Shown here piece by piece: positions 15,137 to 23,420 of a stretch of 64,000 nucleotides of DNA. The notes beneath the pieces were generated by a model, which had not been told where the DNA came from, did no database searches, and saw nothing but the letters and a program-made list of their open reading frames with translations. Location: positions 62,001 through 126,000 of the forward strand of contig CAWFYE010000005.1 in the NCBI GenBank assembly GCA_963819975.1. Direction: 5' to 3'. Every line of letters starts with the position of its first letter. The first letter of the stretch is position 1. The DNA comes from Palsa-1392 sp963819975. Its GTDB lineage: Bacteria; Verrucomicrobiota; Verrucomicrobiia; Chthoniobacterales; UBA10450. The position numbers were made by a program, and so were the translations under genes.

Positions 15137-16363
15137 TCAGTAGAGCGAGACGCCGGCCTTGGCGGCCGGGGTCGTGATCACATAGTCGTAGCCGAGCAGA
15201 ACGAAACGCGCGAAGGGCTTGAGGGCGTTGAGCCCTTTGTTGTCGAGCGTCTGCCGGATCGGCTCCAGCGGCACCACCGCCCAGCTCTCCTTCGGCAATG
15301 CCGCTGCCTCGAGCCCGATCCCGGCAAAGAACGCCTTTGCCTCCGCGCTGTCGTAATTGGTGATCTTCGTTGGATTACCGGGTCTTGGCACGAAGTCGAG
15401 TTTCTGACCTCCCATGGGCAGGAACGCGATCCGCAACCCCGTGAGACCATTCATCCGTGCGATCGACGTCGCGAGCGTCCCGACATCTACCGTATTCACC
15501 GTCGTCGTACCCAGCGCCACATGCTCGAGGCCCATCTTGAACACAAATTTGGCCTTTGTATCGGCTGGCTTTCCGTAGGCGGCGAGGAAATATCTCGCCA
15601 GGAGCCGTGCGCGCCGCGCGTTGTTCTCGTAGTTGTGACCGCTCATCCAGAGCTGATAAATCGCGGCGCTCTCTTTCAGCTCCGCGATGATCTGCTCCGC
15701 TTCGGCCGATCCTTTGAATTGCGTCGCCAACGCATCGAAGTCCGCGTCGTGGAAACGTGTGAGCAGGAACTTGTCCTGCGCCGCGGTGGCTGCCGCCTTC
15801 GTTTCTTCCTCCAGCAGCTTCTCCGCGGCCGAGCGCGCCTCGGCGTTCGGCGCGATCTCCTTCAGCCGCTGCAAATGAAACGGCGACGATCCGACGAACT
15901 CCTGGTCGATGCCCTCGAGATAGGGCGCCCCTTTCTCATCGTGACCGAGAAAATCGGTCGCCAGCTCTGCGTCATCCTTGAGCGAGACGAACGGAATCCC
16001 GAGCGGAACCTCATGCACCAGCTTGTGCAATCCCGGCAGACCGTCGCGCGCCAGCGTGTCGGCGATCATCTGCGTCGAGAGCGGCCCCACTTCGACCACG
16101 TGACGCTTGAACCCGAATGGCCGCGCCTCTCGCGCGAGCGCGCGCAGCACAATCGGCGAATCGGCGAACCCATGCTCCTCGCCCCAGAGAATGAATTGCG
16201 CCGTCGGCAACTGCGCGCGGAGCAGGGCCGCGCCCGTGCCGGTCAACTTCCCGTCTTTCATCTCAAGCGGGAGAACCTGCGGCGGCGCAGCTTTCATCGA
16301 TCCCGGGAAGAGAACGGTCAACCAGACAACAGGGAAAACTACAACCGCGCGCATGCTTCTCAT
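15137..16363 (-). CDS. Exported erythromycin-esterase/ChaN-like protein
   Basis: 408 residues with a signal peptide starting at ATG 16363 (MRSMRAVVVFPVVWLTVLFP). Motif ILWGEEHGFADSPIV at the first strand and HVVEVGPLS at the next match the erythromycin esterase-like/Tiki-ChaN superfamily, whose GEEHG/GE.H residues form the active site. Later segments include MSGHNYENNARRARLLARYF and KMGLEHVALG. Exported members are not antibiotic esterases as a rule; the substrate is unknown. Lies with the CPBP gene between the two repeat cassettes, on the opposite strand. Confidence 0.75.
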   Translation of the reverse strand: MRSMRAVVVFPVVWLTVLFPGSMKAAPPQVLPLEMKDGKLTGTGAALLRAQLPTAQFILWGEEHGFADSPIVLRALAREARPFGFKRHVVEVGPLSTQMIADTLARDGLPGLHKLVHEVPLGIPFVSLKDDAELATDFLGHDEKGAPYLEGIDQEFVGSSPFHLQRLKEIAPNAEARSAAEKLLEEETKAAATAAQDKFLLTRFHDADFDALATQFKGSAEAEQIIAELKESAAIYQLWMSGHNYENNARRARLLARYFLAAYGKPADTKAKFVFKMGLEHVALGTTTVNTVDVGTLATSIARMNGLTGLRIAFLPMGGQKLDFVPRPGNPTKITNYDSAEAKAFFAGIGLEAAALPKESWAVVPLEPIRQTLDNKGLNALKPFARFVLLGYDYVITTPAAKAGVSLY

Positions 16364-16574
16364 GCCTTTATGATGCAGCGCACCGTCGAATGGATTCAAG
16401 TTCGTGCGAAACGCGCGCGCGCCAGCTGTCTCTGCCTGCGCGGCAAGAGTCGACGCATCCAACAATGCTTAAATGACAAACAACAGAGTGCCGCTCCGCC
16501 GCGGCCGCGTTCACGCAAGTCATCCAGCTTTGGACACACGGCCGGGTGCGGTACACCGTCGCGCAAAGGACGCG

Positions 16575-17258
16575 TTACCTCGCCTGCATCGTCGCACCCA
16601 GCATGGCGAGCACGTCGCTGAACGCATGCGCGGTGATGGGCTCGAGGGCGGAGCGTCGGCGCAGATAGACAAGCGCGAAGACCACCCCCGACACCGCAGT
16701 CGAGATCGCGATCCCGAGCCCCTGGTAGCGGTGGCCCAGGCCGAACATCACCGAGCTGAGCACGATTCCTAGAATGAGACCCGGACGCCCGAGCCATTTC
16801 TCGAAGCGGGTGAAAATGAAGATCCGCTGGAGTTCTTCCACCACGCCTCCCCCGAAGATCCCGATCGGCAGCCAGGCGAGCAGGTTCGCCGGCTCCTTGA
16901 AGAACGACATGATCGTGGGCCCGCTTGCCGCCGGCCGGGGAAGGAGCGAGTGCATTACCGCGGCGAGCCCCACGTTTAGCGCGAGGAACATCGCCAGACC
17001 GAAGAGTAATCCGATCCCGAGATGCTTCGGCCATTTGCGAGCGTTCAGGCCGAGCGCCTTAAACCCTTCGCCTTCTAGGCGGAGGAGCAGGATAAGCGCA
17101 GCCAGCACGATGATCTTGCCGCGCACGATGCGCCAGACCAAGTCCGGGAAATGCGCGGGCAACGGCGCGTCCGGGCGTTGCGAAACAATCTGGTAGATCC
17201 AGTAGAGGATAATCGCGCCTAACGAGATGCCCAGAGAAGTACGCTTCGAAACGGTCAT
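16575..17258 (-). CDS. CPBP (Abi/Rce1-like) intramembrane protease homologue
   Basis: 227 residues with about six to seven hydrophobic helices. The Rce1-type motif block reads GGGVVEELQRIFIFTRFEKW, followed by MFGLGHRYQG and AHAFSDVLAM, i.e. Glu-Glu, two later His residues and the expected spacing between motifs. In the canonical family the first motif is EExxxR; here Arg follows as EExxR, a one-residue shift. Family roles include prenyl-protein processing and bacteriocin self-immunity; the role here is not deducible. Confidence 0.8.
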   Translation of the reverse strand: MTVSKRTSLGISLGAIILYWIYQIVSQRPDAPLPAHFPDLVWRIVRGKIIVLAALILLLRLEGEGFKALGLNARKWPKHLGIGLLFGLAMFLALNVGLAAVMHSLLPRPAASGPTIMSFFKEPANLLAWLPIGIFGGGVVEELQRIFIFTRFEKWLGRPGLILGIVLSSVMFGLGHRYQGLGIAISTAVSGVVFALVYLRRRSALEPITAHAFSDVLAMLGATMQAR

Positions 17259-17596
17259 GGTCTTCCCCCGGCAAATGGAAAGGTCATCGACACACGCCGA
17301 GCGGACTCTTTTGCCGGCGCTCCGTCAAGCACGCGGGCCTCACTGCTGTCCTGTCACAGGATTTTTGCCTGCCCCCGATTCCTTGCCCAAAGCGCTCCAA
17401 GCCAATCTTGACTTCTTCAACGAGCTGAAAGAGAGGTAGATGCAGCTCCTCCACCAGATCAAAAGGAACGGCGAAAACGCCAATAATTGCCGCCGCCCGC
17501 AAGCCCACGCCTCTACTTCTTCCTTCTCCGAAACGTCACCTGAGCGCAACGCGGCGGAATTCGACAATCCGTTAGGATGGCATGGCATCCCGCCTC

Positions 17597-17656
17597 ATGA
17601 AAACAATGATTTCGATCCGGAACGCCCGTCTGCGGCAATCTGTGATCGGAGTCTGA
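17597..17656 (+). CDS. Conserved 19-residue leader micro-ORF, copy B
   Basis: Reads MKTMISIRNARLRQSVIGV-stop, colinear with the micro-ORF at 14593-14652. The central ARLRQS is encoded with two synonymous changes. The stop lies 117 bases before the downstream ATG. No clear ribosome-binding site is visible. Confidence 0.45.
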   Translation: MKTMISIRNARLRQSVIGV

Positions 17657-17773
17657 TTCAATCACCGGTTCGCCTCTCGGCGAATTCTCCGGCTCAACCT
17701 CTCTCCTGCGGCACACTTCCCGCTCCTCTCCTCAAGGAGCCGCAAATTTCAGAAGCTCAACCCACCAAAAAAC

Positions 17774-18082
17774 ATGAAACCAACCACTGCCCCTAAAATC
17801 GAACACCGGCTCGCCCGGTACGACCGCCGAGCCCGCCGCCAGCGCGCCTTCCCGGCGACCGACTACTTCTTTCAGCCGGAGATCGGCGCCGCACCCGTCC
17901 CCGCTCTCCAGCGCCCGACCGACCCTGCCCGCCGCGCCTACCGCCGCATGACGATCGAGATGCTCGCCGCGCAGAACCGGCGCGACCCGCTGGAGCTAAC
18001 CGCATTTGCGCTCGCCGTCGCGTTCATTGCCTGGCGGCTGGTCGACCTCCTGATCGTGCTGGCCCAGACCGCGAACGGCTAA
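17774..18082 (+). CDS. Small single-span membrane protein, paralogue 2
   Basis: 102 residues, MKPTTAPKIEHRLARYDRRA and so on; the same layout as paralogue 1, with a basic N-terminal half (RRAYRRMTIEMLAAQNRRD) and a hydrophobic C-terminal helix (VAFIAWRLVDLLIVLAQTANG). Conservation is strongest at both ends and in the RRMT.EML block, which suggests a maintained protein rather than drift. Confidence 0.72.
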   Translation: MKPTTAPKIEHRLARYDRRARRQRAFPATDYFFQPEIGAAPVPALQRPTDPARRAYRRMTIEMLAAQNRRDPLELTAFALAVAFIAWRLVDLLIVLAQTANG

Positions 18083-18420
18083 CATCCACAGAATATCTCT
18101 CAGAAAAGCGCGAACGCAGGAAGCAGCGCTTCTCTTTAGGAGTGTAGGCGCGTCGCGCTATCGCAAAGAAGCGCAACCGAGGTAAGCCCGGGACGCCGTT
18201 GCGCGAACTGGCCTGGGAACTTGGGCTTTAGGCAAGTCGAACAACCCGCGCGTGCTCATGCAGAGCAACGCGTGCCCAAAAGGGCGGATTGGTTTCACCC
18301 CGCGATGAATGCGGCCTGCGACAGCCCTGCGATGTTGGTGGGTTCATAGTCACCGACGAACGGCGACGGATTGCTCGATTGGGGCTTTGATTTCCGACGG
18401 CAGACGTCGCAATTTCGTGA
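18083..18420 (+). other. Non-coding gap before the SDR gene
   Basis: About 340 bases with no convincing gene, RNA or strong hairpin. A TTTAGGC near 18227 is a one-base variant of the recurring GTTAGGC core. The promoter of the downstream SDR gene presumably lies here but was not identified. Confidence 0.4.
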
Positions 18421-19140
18421 ATGCGACGAAACCAAAGAACCGCCTTCGTGACCGGCGCAAACAAAGGAATCGGGTTCGAAGTGGCGCGCCAACTCGCCCG
18501 CGAAGGGTTTCGGGTGTTTCTCGGTGCGCGCAATGAAGAGGCCGGCAAGGCGGCAGCAGAAAGATTAAATCAGGAAAGCAGGAAAGCAGGAAATGGGGAG
18601 GTCAGTTTTCTTCCGATCGATATTGCAAAACCCGAGAGGATCCAGCGCGCGGCCGAGGAGTTTGCCAGGCAAAGCGATCGCCTCGACGCGCTCGTAAACA
18701 ACGCCGGCATTCTCCTCGATGAAGACAAGGATGTCCTCGCGCTCAGTGCGGAAATGTTTCAGACGACACTGGGAACCAATACGCTCGGAGCGCTCCTCGT
18801 CGCGCAGGCTTTCCTGCCCTTCCTGAGAAAGAGCGACAACCCGCGGATCGTCAATGTGTCCAGCGGCGGCGGACAACTGGCCGACGGCGCCGACGGTTGG
18901 GCGCCCGGCTACTGCATCTCCAAGACAGCGCTGAACGGCGTCACCGTCCAGCTCGCCGCCGCCCTGCCGGACTTCGCGGTCAATGCCGTCTGTCCCGGCT
19001 GGGTGCGAACCGAGATGGGCGGCGCAAACGCGACACGTTCCGTTGCCGAAGGCGCATCCGGAATTGTCTGGCTCGCGGCGGAAGCGCCACAAGGTGAAAC
19101 GGGAAAGTTTTGGCGAGACCGCAAAGTGATCCCGTGGTGA
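18421..19140 (+). CDS. Short-chain dehydrogenase, carbonyl-reductase-like
   Basis: 239 residues. TGANKGIGFEVARQLA is the cofactor motif (residues ~11-18), ALVNNAG at about 90-96, NVSSGGG supplies the catalytic Ser, and YCISK the Tyr/Lys pair near 160. C-terminal CPGWVRTEMGG and the final KFWRDRKVIPW are typical of plant/animal carbonyl-reductase-like SDRs. A diverged copy of its last 166 bases lies at 21892-22061. Confidence 0.9.
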   Translation: MRRNQRTAFVTGANKGIGFEVARQLAREGFRVFLGARNEEAGKAAAERLNQESRKAGNGEVSFLPIDIAKPERIQRAAEEFARQSDRLDALVNNAGILLDEDKDVLALSAEMFQTTLGTNTLGALLVAQAFLPFLRKSDNPRIVNVSSGGGQLADGADGWAPGYCISKTALNGVTVQLAAALPDFAVNAVCPGWVRTEMGGANATRSVAEGASGIVWLAAEAPQGETGKFWRDRKVIPW

Positions 19141-19215
19141 TCTTTGACGGGCGCCTTGCGCATCCCGCGATTTCGGATTGCCTGCTTCCCACCTAACCTG
19201 AAAACCTTCCCGACA

Positions 19216-19770
19216 ATGCCTGGCACCGCTTCCAAGATCCGTTTCAAAGCAAAACTCCTCCGACCGGCCGAGACAGGGAAGGACGTTTCCTGGACCTTTC
19301 TCATCCTGCCAAAGATCGCCAGCGCCAGGCTCCCCTCCCGCGGCATGACGGCGATCGAAGGCACCCTCAATGACTTCCCTTTCCAAGCCATGGTCGAGCC
19401 CGATGGCCAGAAGAGCCACTGGCTCAAGGTGGACCGAAAACTGCGCGAAGCTGCCGCCGCCGCGGCGGGCGATGTTGTCACCCTCGAGATCGCGTCCCCG
19501 GAAACGGAACCGGAACCGACGGTCCCGCCAGAACTGAAAAACGCCCTTGCCACCGCCGCCCCCAAAGCGAGAACAGTATGGTCGGACATCACACCCATGG
19601 CCCGCCGGGATTGGATCCACTGGATCACCTCCGCCAAGCGGCAGGAAACGCGTGCCCGCAGGATCAAAAATGCCTGCTCGATGCTCGCCAGCGGCAAACG
19701 CCGTCCCTGCTGCTTCGACCGCTCCGGGTTCTACAGCAAAAGCCTGAGCGCTCCCAGAGCGGCGACTTAG
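19216..19770 (+). CDS. YdeI/OmpD-associated-like protein (DUF1905 domain)
   Basis: 184 residues from ATG 19216 (MPGTASKIRFKAKLLRP). The first ~95 residues match DUF1905 (WTFLILPKIASARLPSRGMT, GTLNDFPFQAMVEPDG), and the C-terminal part has the YdeI-like block ARRDWIHWITSAKRQETRARR. Function is not established. Ends flush against the convergent HPF-like gene. Confidence 0.8.
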   Translation: MPGTASKIRFKAKLLRPAETGKDVSWTFLILPKIASARLPSRGMTAIEGTLNDFPFQAMVEPDGQKSHWLKVDRKLREAAAAAAGDVVTLEIASPETEPEPTVPPELKNALATAAPKARTVWSDITPMARRDWIHWITSAKRQETRARRIKNACSMLASGKRRPCCFDRSGFYSKSLSAPRAAT

Positions 19771-20136
19771 TCACCTCCGCCCAGCCGCCAAACTGCCAAG
19801 ACCGCCGCCGCCACTCAGTGCCCAGTTCCGTCCCGGCGAACGCCGCTGGCTGAGTCTTTTCCCCTTGCGGTGCCGAATCTGTCGCGTCAGCTCCTGGACG
19901 AGTTTGCGCAAGGCGGCGGCAAAGGTGTGATCGACCCCCTCGGCATGGAAATCGGGACCCGGCACCGCGAGGAGCGCGCGCAACCGGAAGAACGGACCGG
20001 ATTCGCGCCGTCCTTCCAGCACCACGTCCGCGCTGCGCACCGCTGCGACTTTGCCGAGCGCATCGATTTCTTTTTCCACCTGTTCTTTCCATTGCTCACG
20101 GGGTTTGATGCCGAGAAAGCGAAGATTGATTTTCAT
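19771..20136 (-). CDS. HPF/RaiA-like ribosome-associated protein
   Basis: 121 residues from ATG 20136 (MKINLRFLGIKPREQWKEQV), preceded by a purine-rich GGACAGACC. The ~95-residue core resembles the sigma-54 modulation/S30EA ribosome-binding fold, with ADVVLEGRRE and ALRKLVQELTRQIRHRKGKR. It lacks the C-terminal dimerisation domain of long HPF. Such proteins hibernate ribosomes; activity here is inferred. Its open reading frame extends upstream to 20301, but that part looks non-coding. Confidence 0.7.
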   Translation of the reverse strand: MKINLRFLGIKPREQWKEQVEKEIDALGKVAAVRSADVVLEGRRESGPFFRLRALLAVPGPDFHAEGVDHTFAAALRKLVQELTRQIRHRKGKRLSQRRSPGRNWALSGGGGLGSLAAGRR

Positions 20137-20390
20137 AGGTCTGTCCTTTGCTTGAATTTTCGTTGGGCCGGGCGCCGCTGGGCGCCACGGCCGGGACACG
20201 AAAGTCCGCGCCATCCGACGCAGAAAGTCCGCGCGATCAGGGAGGCTCTCGCCGCCCTGCGCAGCCAGGATTGTTGGGTTGGTCGATGGCTTTGGTTTCA
20301 TGATGCGCTCACCGTGGCCGCAGAAGTCGACCGCGACTAATACGAAGATTGGAATGGACTCTTCGCTTTTTTAGAAGAGTCTCGCCGGAC

Positions 20391-21305
20391 ATGGATTGGC
20401 TGAATTATCATCACCTTCGCTACTTCTGGACGGTGGCAAATCTCGGCAGTCTGCGCAAAGCCTCCGAAAAACTACGCGTCTCCCAGCCTTCCATCTCGGC
20501 CCAACTCCAGTCGCTCCAGCAGGCCCTCGGCGAAAAGCTTTTCCAACGGCGCGGACGAAACCTCGTTTTGACCGAGATGGGCCAGCTCGTGCACGGTTAC
20601 GCCGACGCCATCTTCTCCTTAGGCCAGGAAATGCTCAGCAGCGTCAAAGGTGTGCCGGTGACCCGCCCGATGCGTTTGAATGTCGGCATCACCGACTCCG
20701 TCCCGAAGCTGGTCGCGCGCGAAATCCTTCGCCCGGCGCTCTACCACAACCCACCGGTGCAGGTTGTCTGTCACGAGGACAGTCTCGGCGACCTGATCGC
20801 TCGCCTAACGAACGTGAGGCTCGACATCGTGCTGGCGGATGAACCCGCCGCGAGCCGGGTCAAGCTGCGCACCTATAATCATCTCCTCGGCACCTGCGGC
20901 GTCACCTTCTGCGCCGCGCCGGCGCTCGCGCGCAAACTTCGCCGCGGTTTCCCCAAGTCGCTCAACGGCGCGCCCGCCCTGCTCCCGACCCACAACACCA
21001 ACCTGCGCGGCTCCCTCGAAAAATGGTTCCAGAAGCGCGGGCTGCGGCCGCTCGTCCTCGGCGAATTTGAAGACACCGCCCTCATGTCGGTCGTGGCCAG
21101 TGAAGGCCTCGGCTTTATCCCGATGGCTGAGGTGGTCGCGAAGGATCTGCGCCAGTTCAACCTCGAGCCGATCGGCACCACCGCCAGCGTGACCGCGCAG
21201 TTTTACGCCATCACCGCCGAGCGTCGACTGCACCATCCCGCGGTCGCGCTCCTCACCGAAAACGCCAAGAACCGCCTCTTCCCCTCCAAACGCCGGCGCA
21301 AGTAG
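20391..21305 (+). CDS. LysR-family transcription regulator, NhaR-like
   Basis: 304 residues from ATG 20391. The N-terminal helix-turn-helix LNYHHLRYFWTVANLGSL followed by RVSQPSISAQLQSLQQALG closely resembles NhaR, which activates sodium/proton antiporter genes in enterobacteria. The C-terminal two-lobe effector domain follows (IVLADEP, GEFEDTALMSVVASEGLGF). No antiporter is adjacent, so the target is unknown. Divergent from the HPF-like gene with ~250 bases between. Confidence 0.85.
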   Translation: MDWLNYHHLRYFWTVANLGSLRKASEKLRVSQPSISAQLQSLQQALGEKLFQRRGRNLVLTEMGQLVHGYADAIFSLGQEMLSSVKGVPVTRPMRLNVGITDSVPKLVAREILRPALYHNPPVQVVCHEDSLGDLIARLTNVRLDIVLADEPAASRVKLRTYNHLLGTCGVTFCAAPALARKLRRGFPKSLNGAPALLPTHNTNLRGSLEKWFQKRGLRPLVLGEFEDTALMSVVASEGLGFIPMAEVVAKDLRQFNLEPIGTTASVTAQFYAITAERRLHHPAVALLTENAKNRLFPSKRRRK

Positions 21306-21358
21306 GAATTGGCCTGGCGTCGCCGAATCCAGGCACGACGCTTGCAGACCCCGCTCGC

Positions 21359-21835
21359 CTAACCGCCAGCCGCCGCGCGTTCCAGCTCCGCCAGGTCCAG
21401 CTTTTCCATCTGCCAGAGCACGCTTGTGACGCGTTTCACCCGCGCCGGATCGGTATCCTGCAGCCAATCCCATACTTTGCCCGGCACGATCTGCCACGGA
21501 AACCCGAACTTATCCTTGAGCCAGCCGCACTGGATCGGCTCGCCGCCATCGGCCGCCAGCTTCTCCCAATAGTAATCGATCTCCTCCTGCGACTCGCAAT
21601 TCACCACCAGCGAAACCGCGTTTGTAAACGGAAACCCCGGCCCGCCATTCAAAGCCACGAACTGTTCGCCCTTCAGCTCGAAAGCGATCGTCATCACCGA
21701 ACCGGCCTCCCCCGGCCCATCCTCCGGATAACGCGCCGTCGACAGAATTTTCGAATCCCTAAAGACCGAGAGATAAAACCCCACAGCCTCCTCTGCCTGC
21801 CCATCAAACCACAGAAACGGCGTAATCTTTTGCAT
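21359..21835 (-). CDS. PhnB-like VOC-superfamily protein
   Basis: 158 residues, MQKITPFLWFDGQAEEAVGF and so on. ALNGGPGFPFTNAVSLVVNC, DYYWEKLAADGGEPIQCGWL and KDKFGFPWQIVPG are diagnostic of the PhnB/3-demethylubiquinone-methyltransferase-like VOC subfamily (glyoxalase fold). Enzymatic role unknown. A GCCTAAC core overlaps its end at about 21355. Confidence 0.88.
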   Translation of the reverse strand: MQKITPFLWFDGQAEEAVGFYLSVFRDSKILSTARYPEDGPGEAGSVMTIAFELKGEQFVALNGGPGFPFTNAVSLVVNCESQEEIDYYWEKLAADGGEPIQCGWLKDKFGFPWQIVPGKVWDWLQDTDPARVKRVTSVLWQMEKLDLAELERAAAGG

Positions 21836-21891
21836 CAGGAATCATGACCAGCGCGGCGGGATGAAGCAACTGCGCGCGATCTGGTATCACT

Positions 21892-22061
21892 ACTTCGCGG
21901 TCAATTCCGTCTGTCCCGGCTGGGCGAGAACCGAGATGGGTGGCACAAACGCGACCCGTTCCGTTGCCGAAGGCGCATCCGGAATTGTCCGGCTCGCGGC
22001 GGACGCGCCACAGCGCGAAACGGGAAAGTTTTGGCGAGACCGCAGGGTGATTCCGTGGTGA
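21892..22061 (+). pseudogene. Truncated copy of the SDR 3' end
   Basis: Encodes FAVNSVCPGWARTEMGGTNA, then TRSVAEGASGIVRLAADAP and ends KFWRDRRVIPW-stop. It aligns codon for codon with the last ~55 codons of the SDR at 18421-19140, at about nine bases identical in ten. Cofactor and catalytic motifs are absent, and homology begins abruptly at about 21892, so it is a non-functional 3' fragment in the same orientation. Confidence 0.88.
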
Positions 22062-22178
22062 CCCTTGACGACCGCCAACGCGCGTAGCCAGCGACTTGCA
22101 GGTCTAATTGGGTTCTCCTGGTCAACCAAAACGGATTCTGTTTCACTCCGGCGGTCCCCGTCTGCTTCGACCGCGTTT

Positions 22179-22330
22179 GATGCGCTCGCATCCCGCTCGC
22201 TTCCGCTACCTCGCGGCTTCCCGTCTATGTCGCTCGCCCTTGCCGGCGCCATTGATTCGCTCACATCCCGTTCGCTCACCGCTACCCTCGCGGCTTCCCG
22301 TCTATGTCGCTCGCCCCGCTCGCTCCATTC
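22179..22330 (+). repeat. Two tandem ~75-base repeats
   Basis: Units beginning near 22179 and 22254 share CGGCTTCCCGTCTATGTCGC and the preceding CATCCCG.TCGCT..CCGCTAC. They are 75 bases apart, with a few substitutions and a one-base indel. No gene is seen in the 22062-22414 gap. Confidence 0.75.
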
Positions 22331-22414
22331 AGCGTCTTAGCTTTTCGGGTCCGGGGATCGTTGCGAGTGGCGGCACACTCGCCAAACGAAGTTCTTCGGT
22401 CCATAACGTAAGCG

Positions 22415-23297
22415 ATGGAAAAGAAATTCGCTGTTTGTCTCGCGATCGTTCTCGTTTCCCTCGGCTCAGTGCTCGCGCAGTCGGACTACGTGAAGGCCGT
22501 CGAAAAATGGCGAAGCGAGGAGGAGACCCATCTCAAGAAGGAGGACGGATGGCTGACGCTGGCGGGGTTGTTTTGGCTGAAGGATGGGGTGAACACCGTA
22601 GGCACGGGCCCGCAATTCGATGTGCGGCTGACGGACAACTTTAGACAGGGTGACGTTTGGAGAAATCGACTTCAAGAACGGGGTCGCGACGTTGAAGGTG
22701 GCCAGCGGCGTCGAGGCCAGGTGCGATGACAAGCCCGTTTCGACGATCGATCTCGTTTCCGATGAGAAGGGGAAACCGACGGAGATTCGCGTTGGGAGCC
22801 AGATGTTTTATTTGATCCGGCGCGGGGATCGCTTCGGCATCCGGCTGAAAGACAACCAGAGCAAGGCGAGAATGGCGTTCAAAGGCTTGAATTGGTTTCC
22901 GGTCGACGAGAGCTACCGCGTGCCGGCTCACCTCGAAGCCCTTCCGGAGCCGAAGGAGCTGATCGTTCCGAATGTGCTCGGCGGTCACTTCAAGATGAAG
23001 AGTCCGGGCCGTCTGCGGTTCGCTCTGCAAGGGAAGGAATACTCATTGCAACCAGTCCTGCAGGACGACGGATCGCTCTTTATCATCTTCCGCGACGCCT
23101 CCAACTCGAGCGAGACTTACAGCGCGGGGCGATTCCTCGATGCAGATAAGCCGGTCAATGGCCAGACGACGCTGGACTTCAACAAGGCGGAGAATCCGCC
23201 GTGTGCTTTTACTCCCTACGCTACCTGCCCGCTACCGCCGGAGGGGAATGACTTGCCCGTTGCCATCAAGGCCGGCGAAAAGCGCTACGACCACTAA
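22415..23297 (+). pseudogene. DUF1684 protein with one frameshift
   Basis: The first frame starts at ATG 22415 with a signal peptide (MEKKFAVCLAIVLVSLGSVL) and the N-terminal DUF1684 signature (WRSEEETHLKKEDGWLTLAG, LFWLKDGVN). Near 22640-22650 the family continues in another frame (FGEIDFKNGVATLKV), through LKWFP-type GLNWFPVDESYRVPA to the diagnostic NPPCAFTPYATCPLPPEGN and AGEKRYDH-stop. Everything expected is present apart from the single frame change, so this is either a recent pseudogene or a sequencing/assembly error. Confidence 0.82.
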
Positions 23298-23420
23298 GAG
23301 ACTGTTGAAATACTGGGAGTGGGGCGCGTTGCGGTTGTTTTTTGGCGCTGGCCAAGGCGCGAACGCAATGTCGCTTCTGCTACGACGACGACTTCGATTC
23401 CATGGGATCGTCCCCGTAAA

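Larger units (their letters stand above)
17531..18082 (+). repeat. Direct-repeat cassette, copy B
   Basis: Second copy of the 14539-15082 cassette with the same order: GTCACCTGA, 19-codon micro-ORF, CCGGCTCAACCTCT, CTCAACCCACCAAAA, ATGAAACCAACCAC and a 102-residue small membrane protein. It holds the otherwise gene-free 17259-17773 stretch. Confidence 0.8.

Noticed and set aside
15125..16621. 498-codon plus-strand open frame opposite the esterase-like gene
   Set aside because: No domain signature, and it spans two unrelated intergenic parts; the minus-strand gene has a signal peptide and conserved motifs.
22179..22330. Possible CRISPR-like array
   Set aside because: Only two 75-base near-identical units with no spacer structure; a simple tandem duplication explains it.
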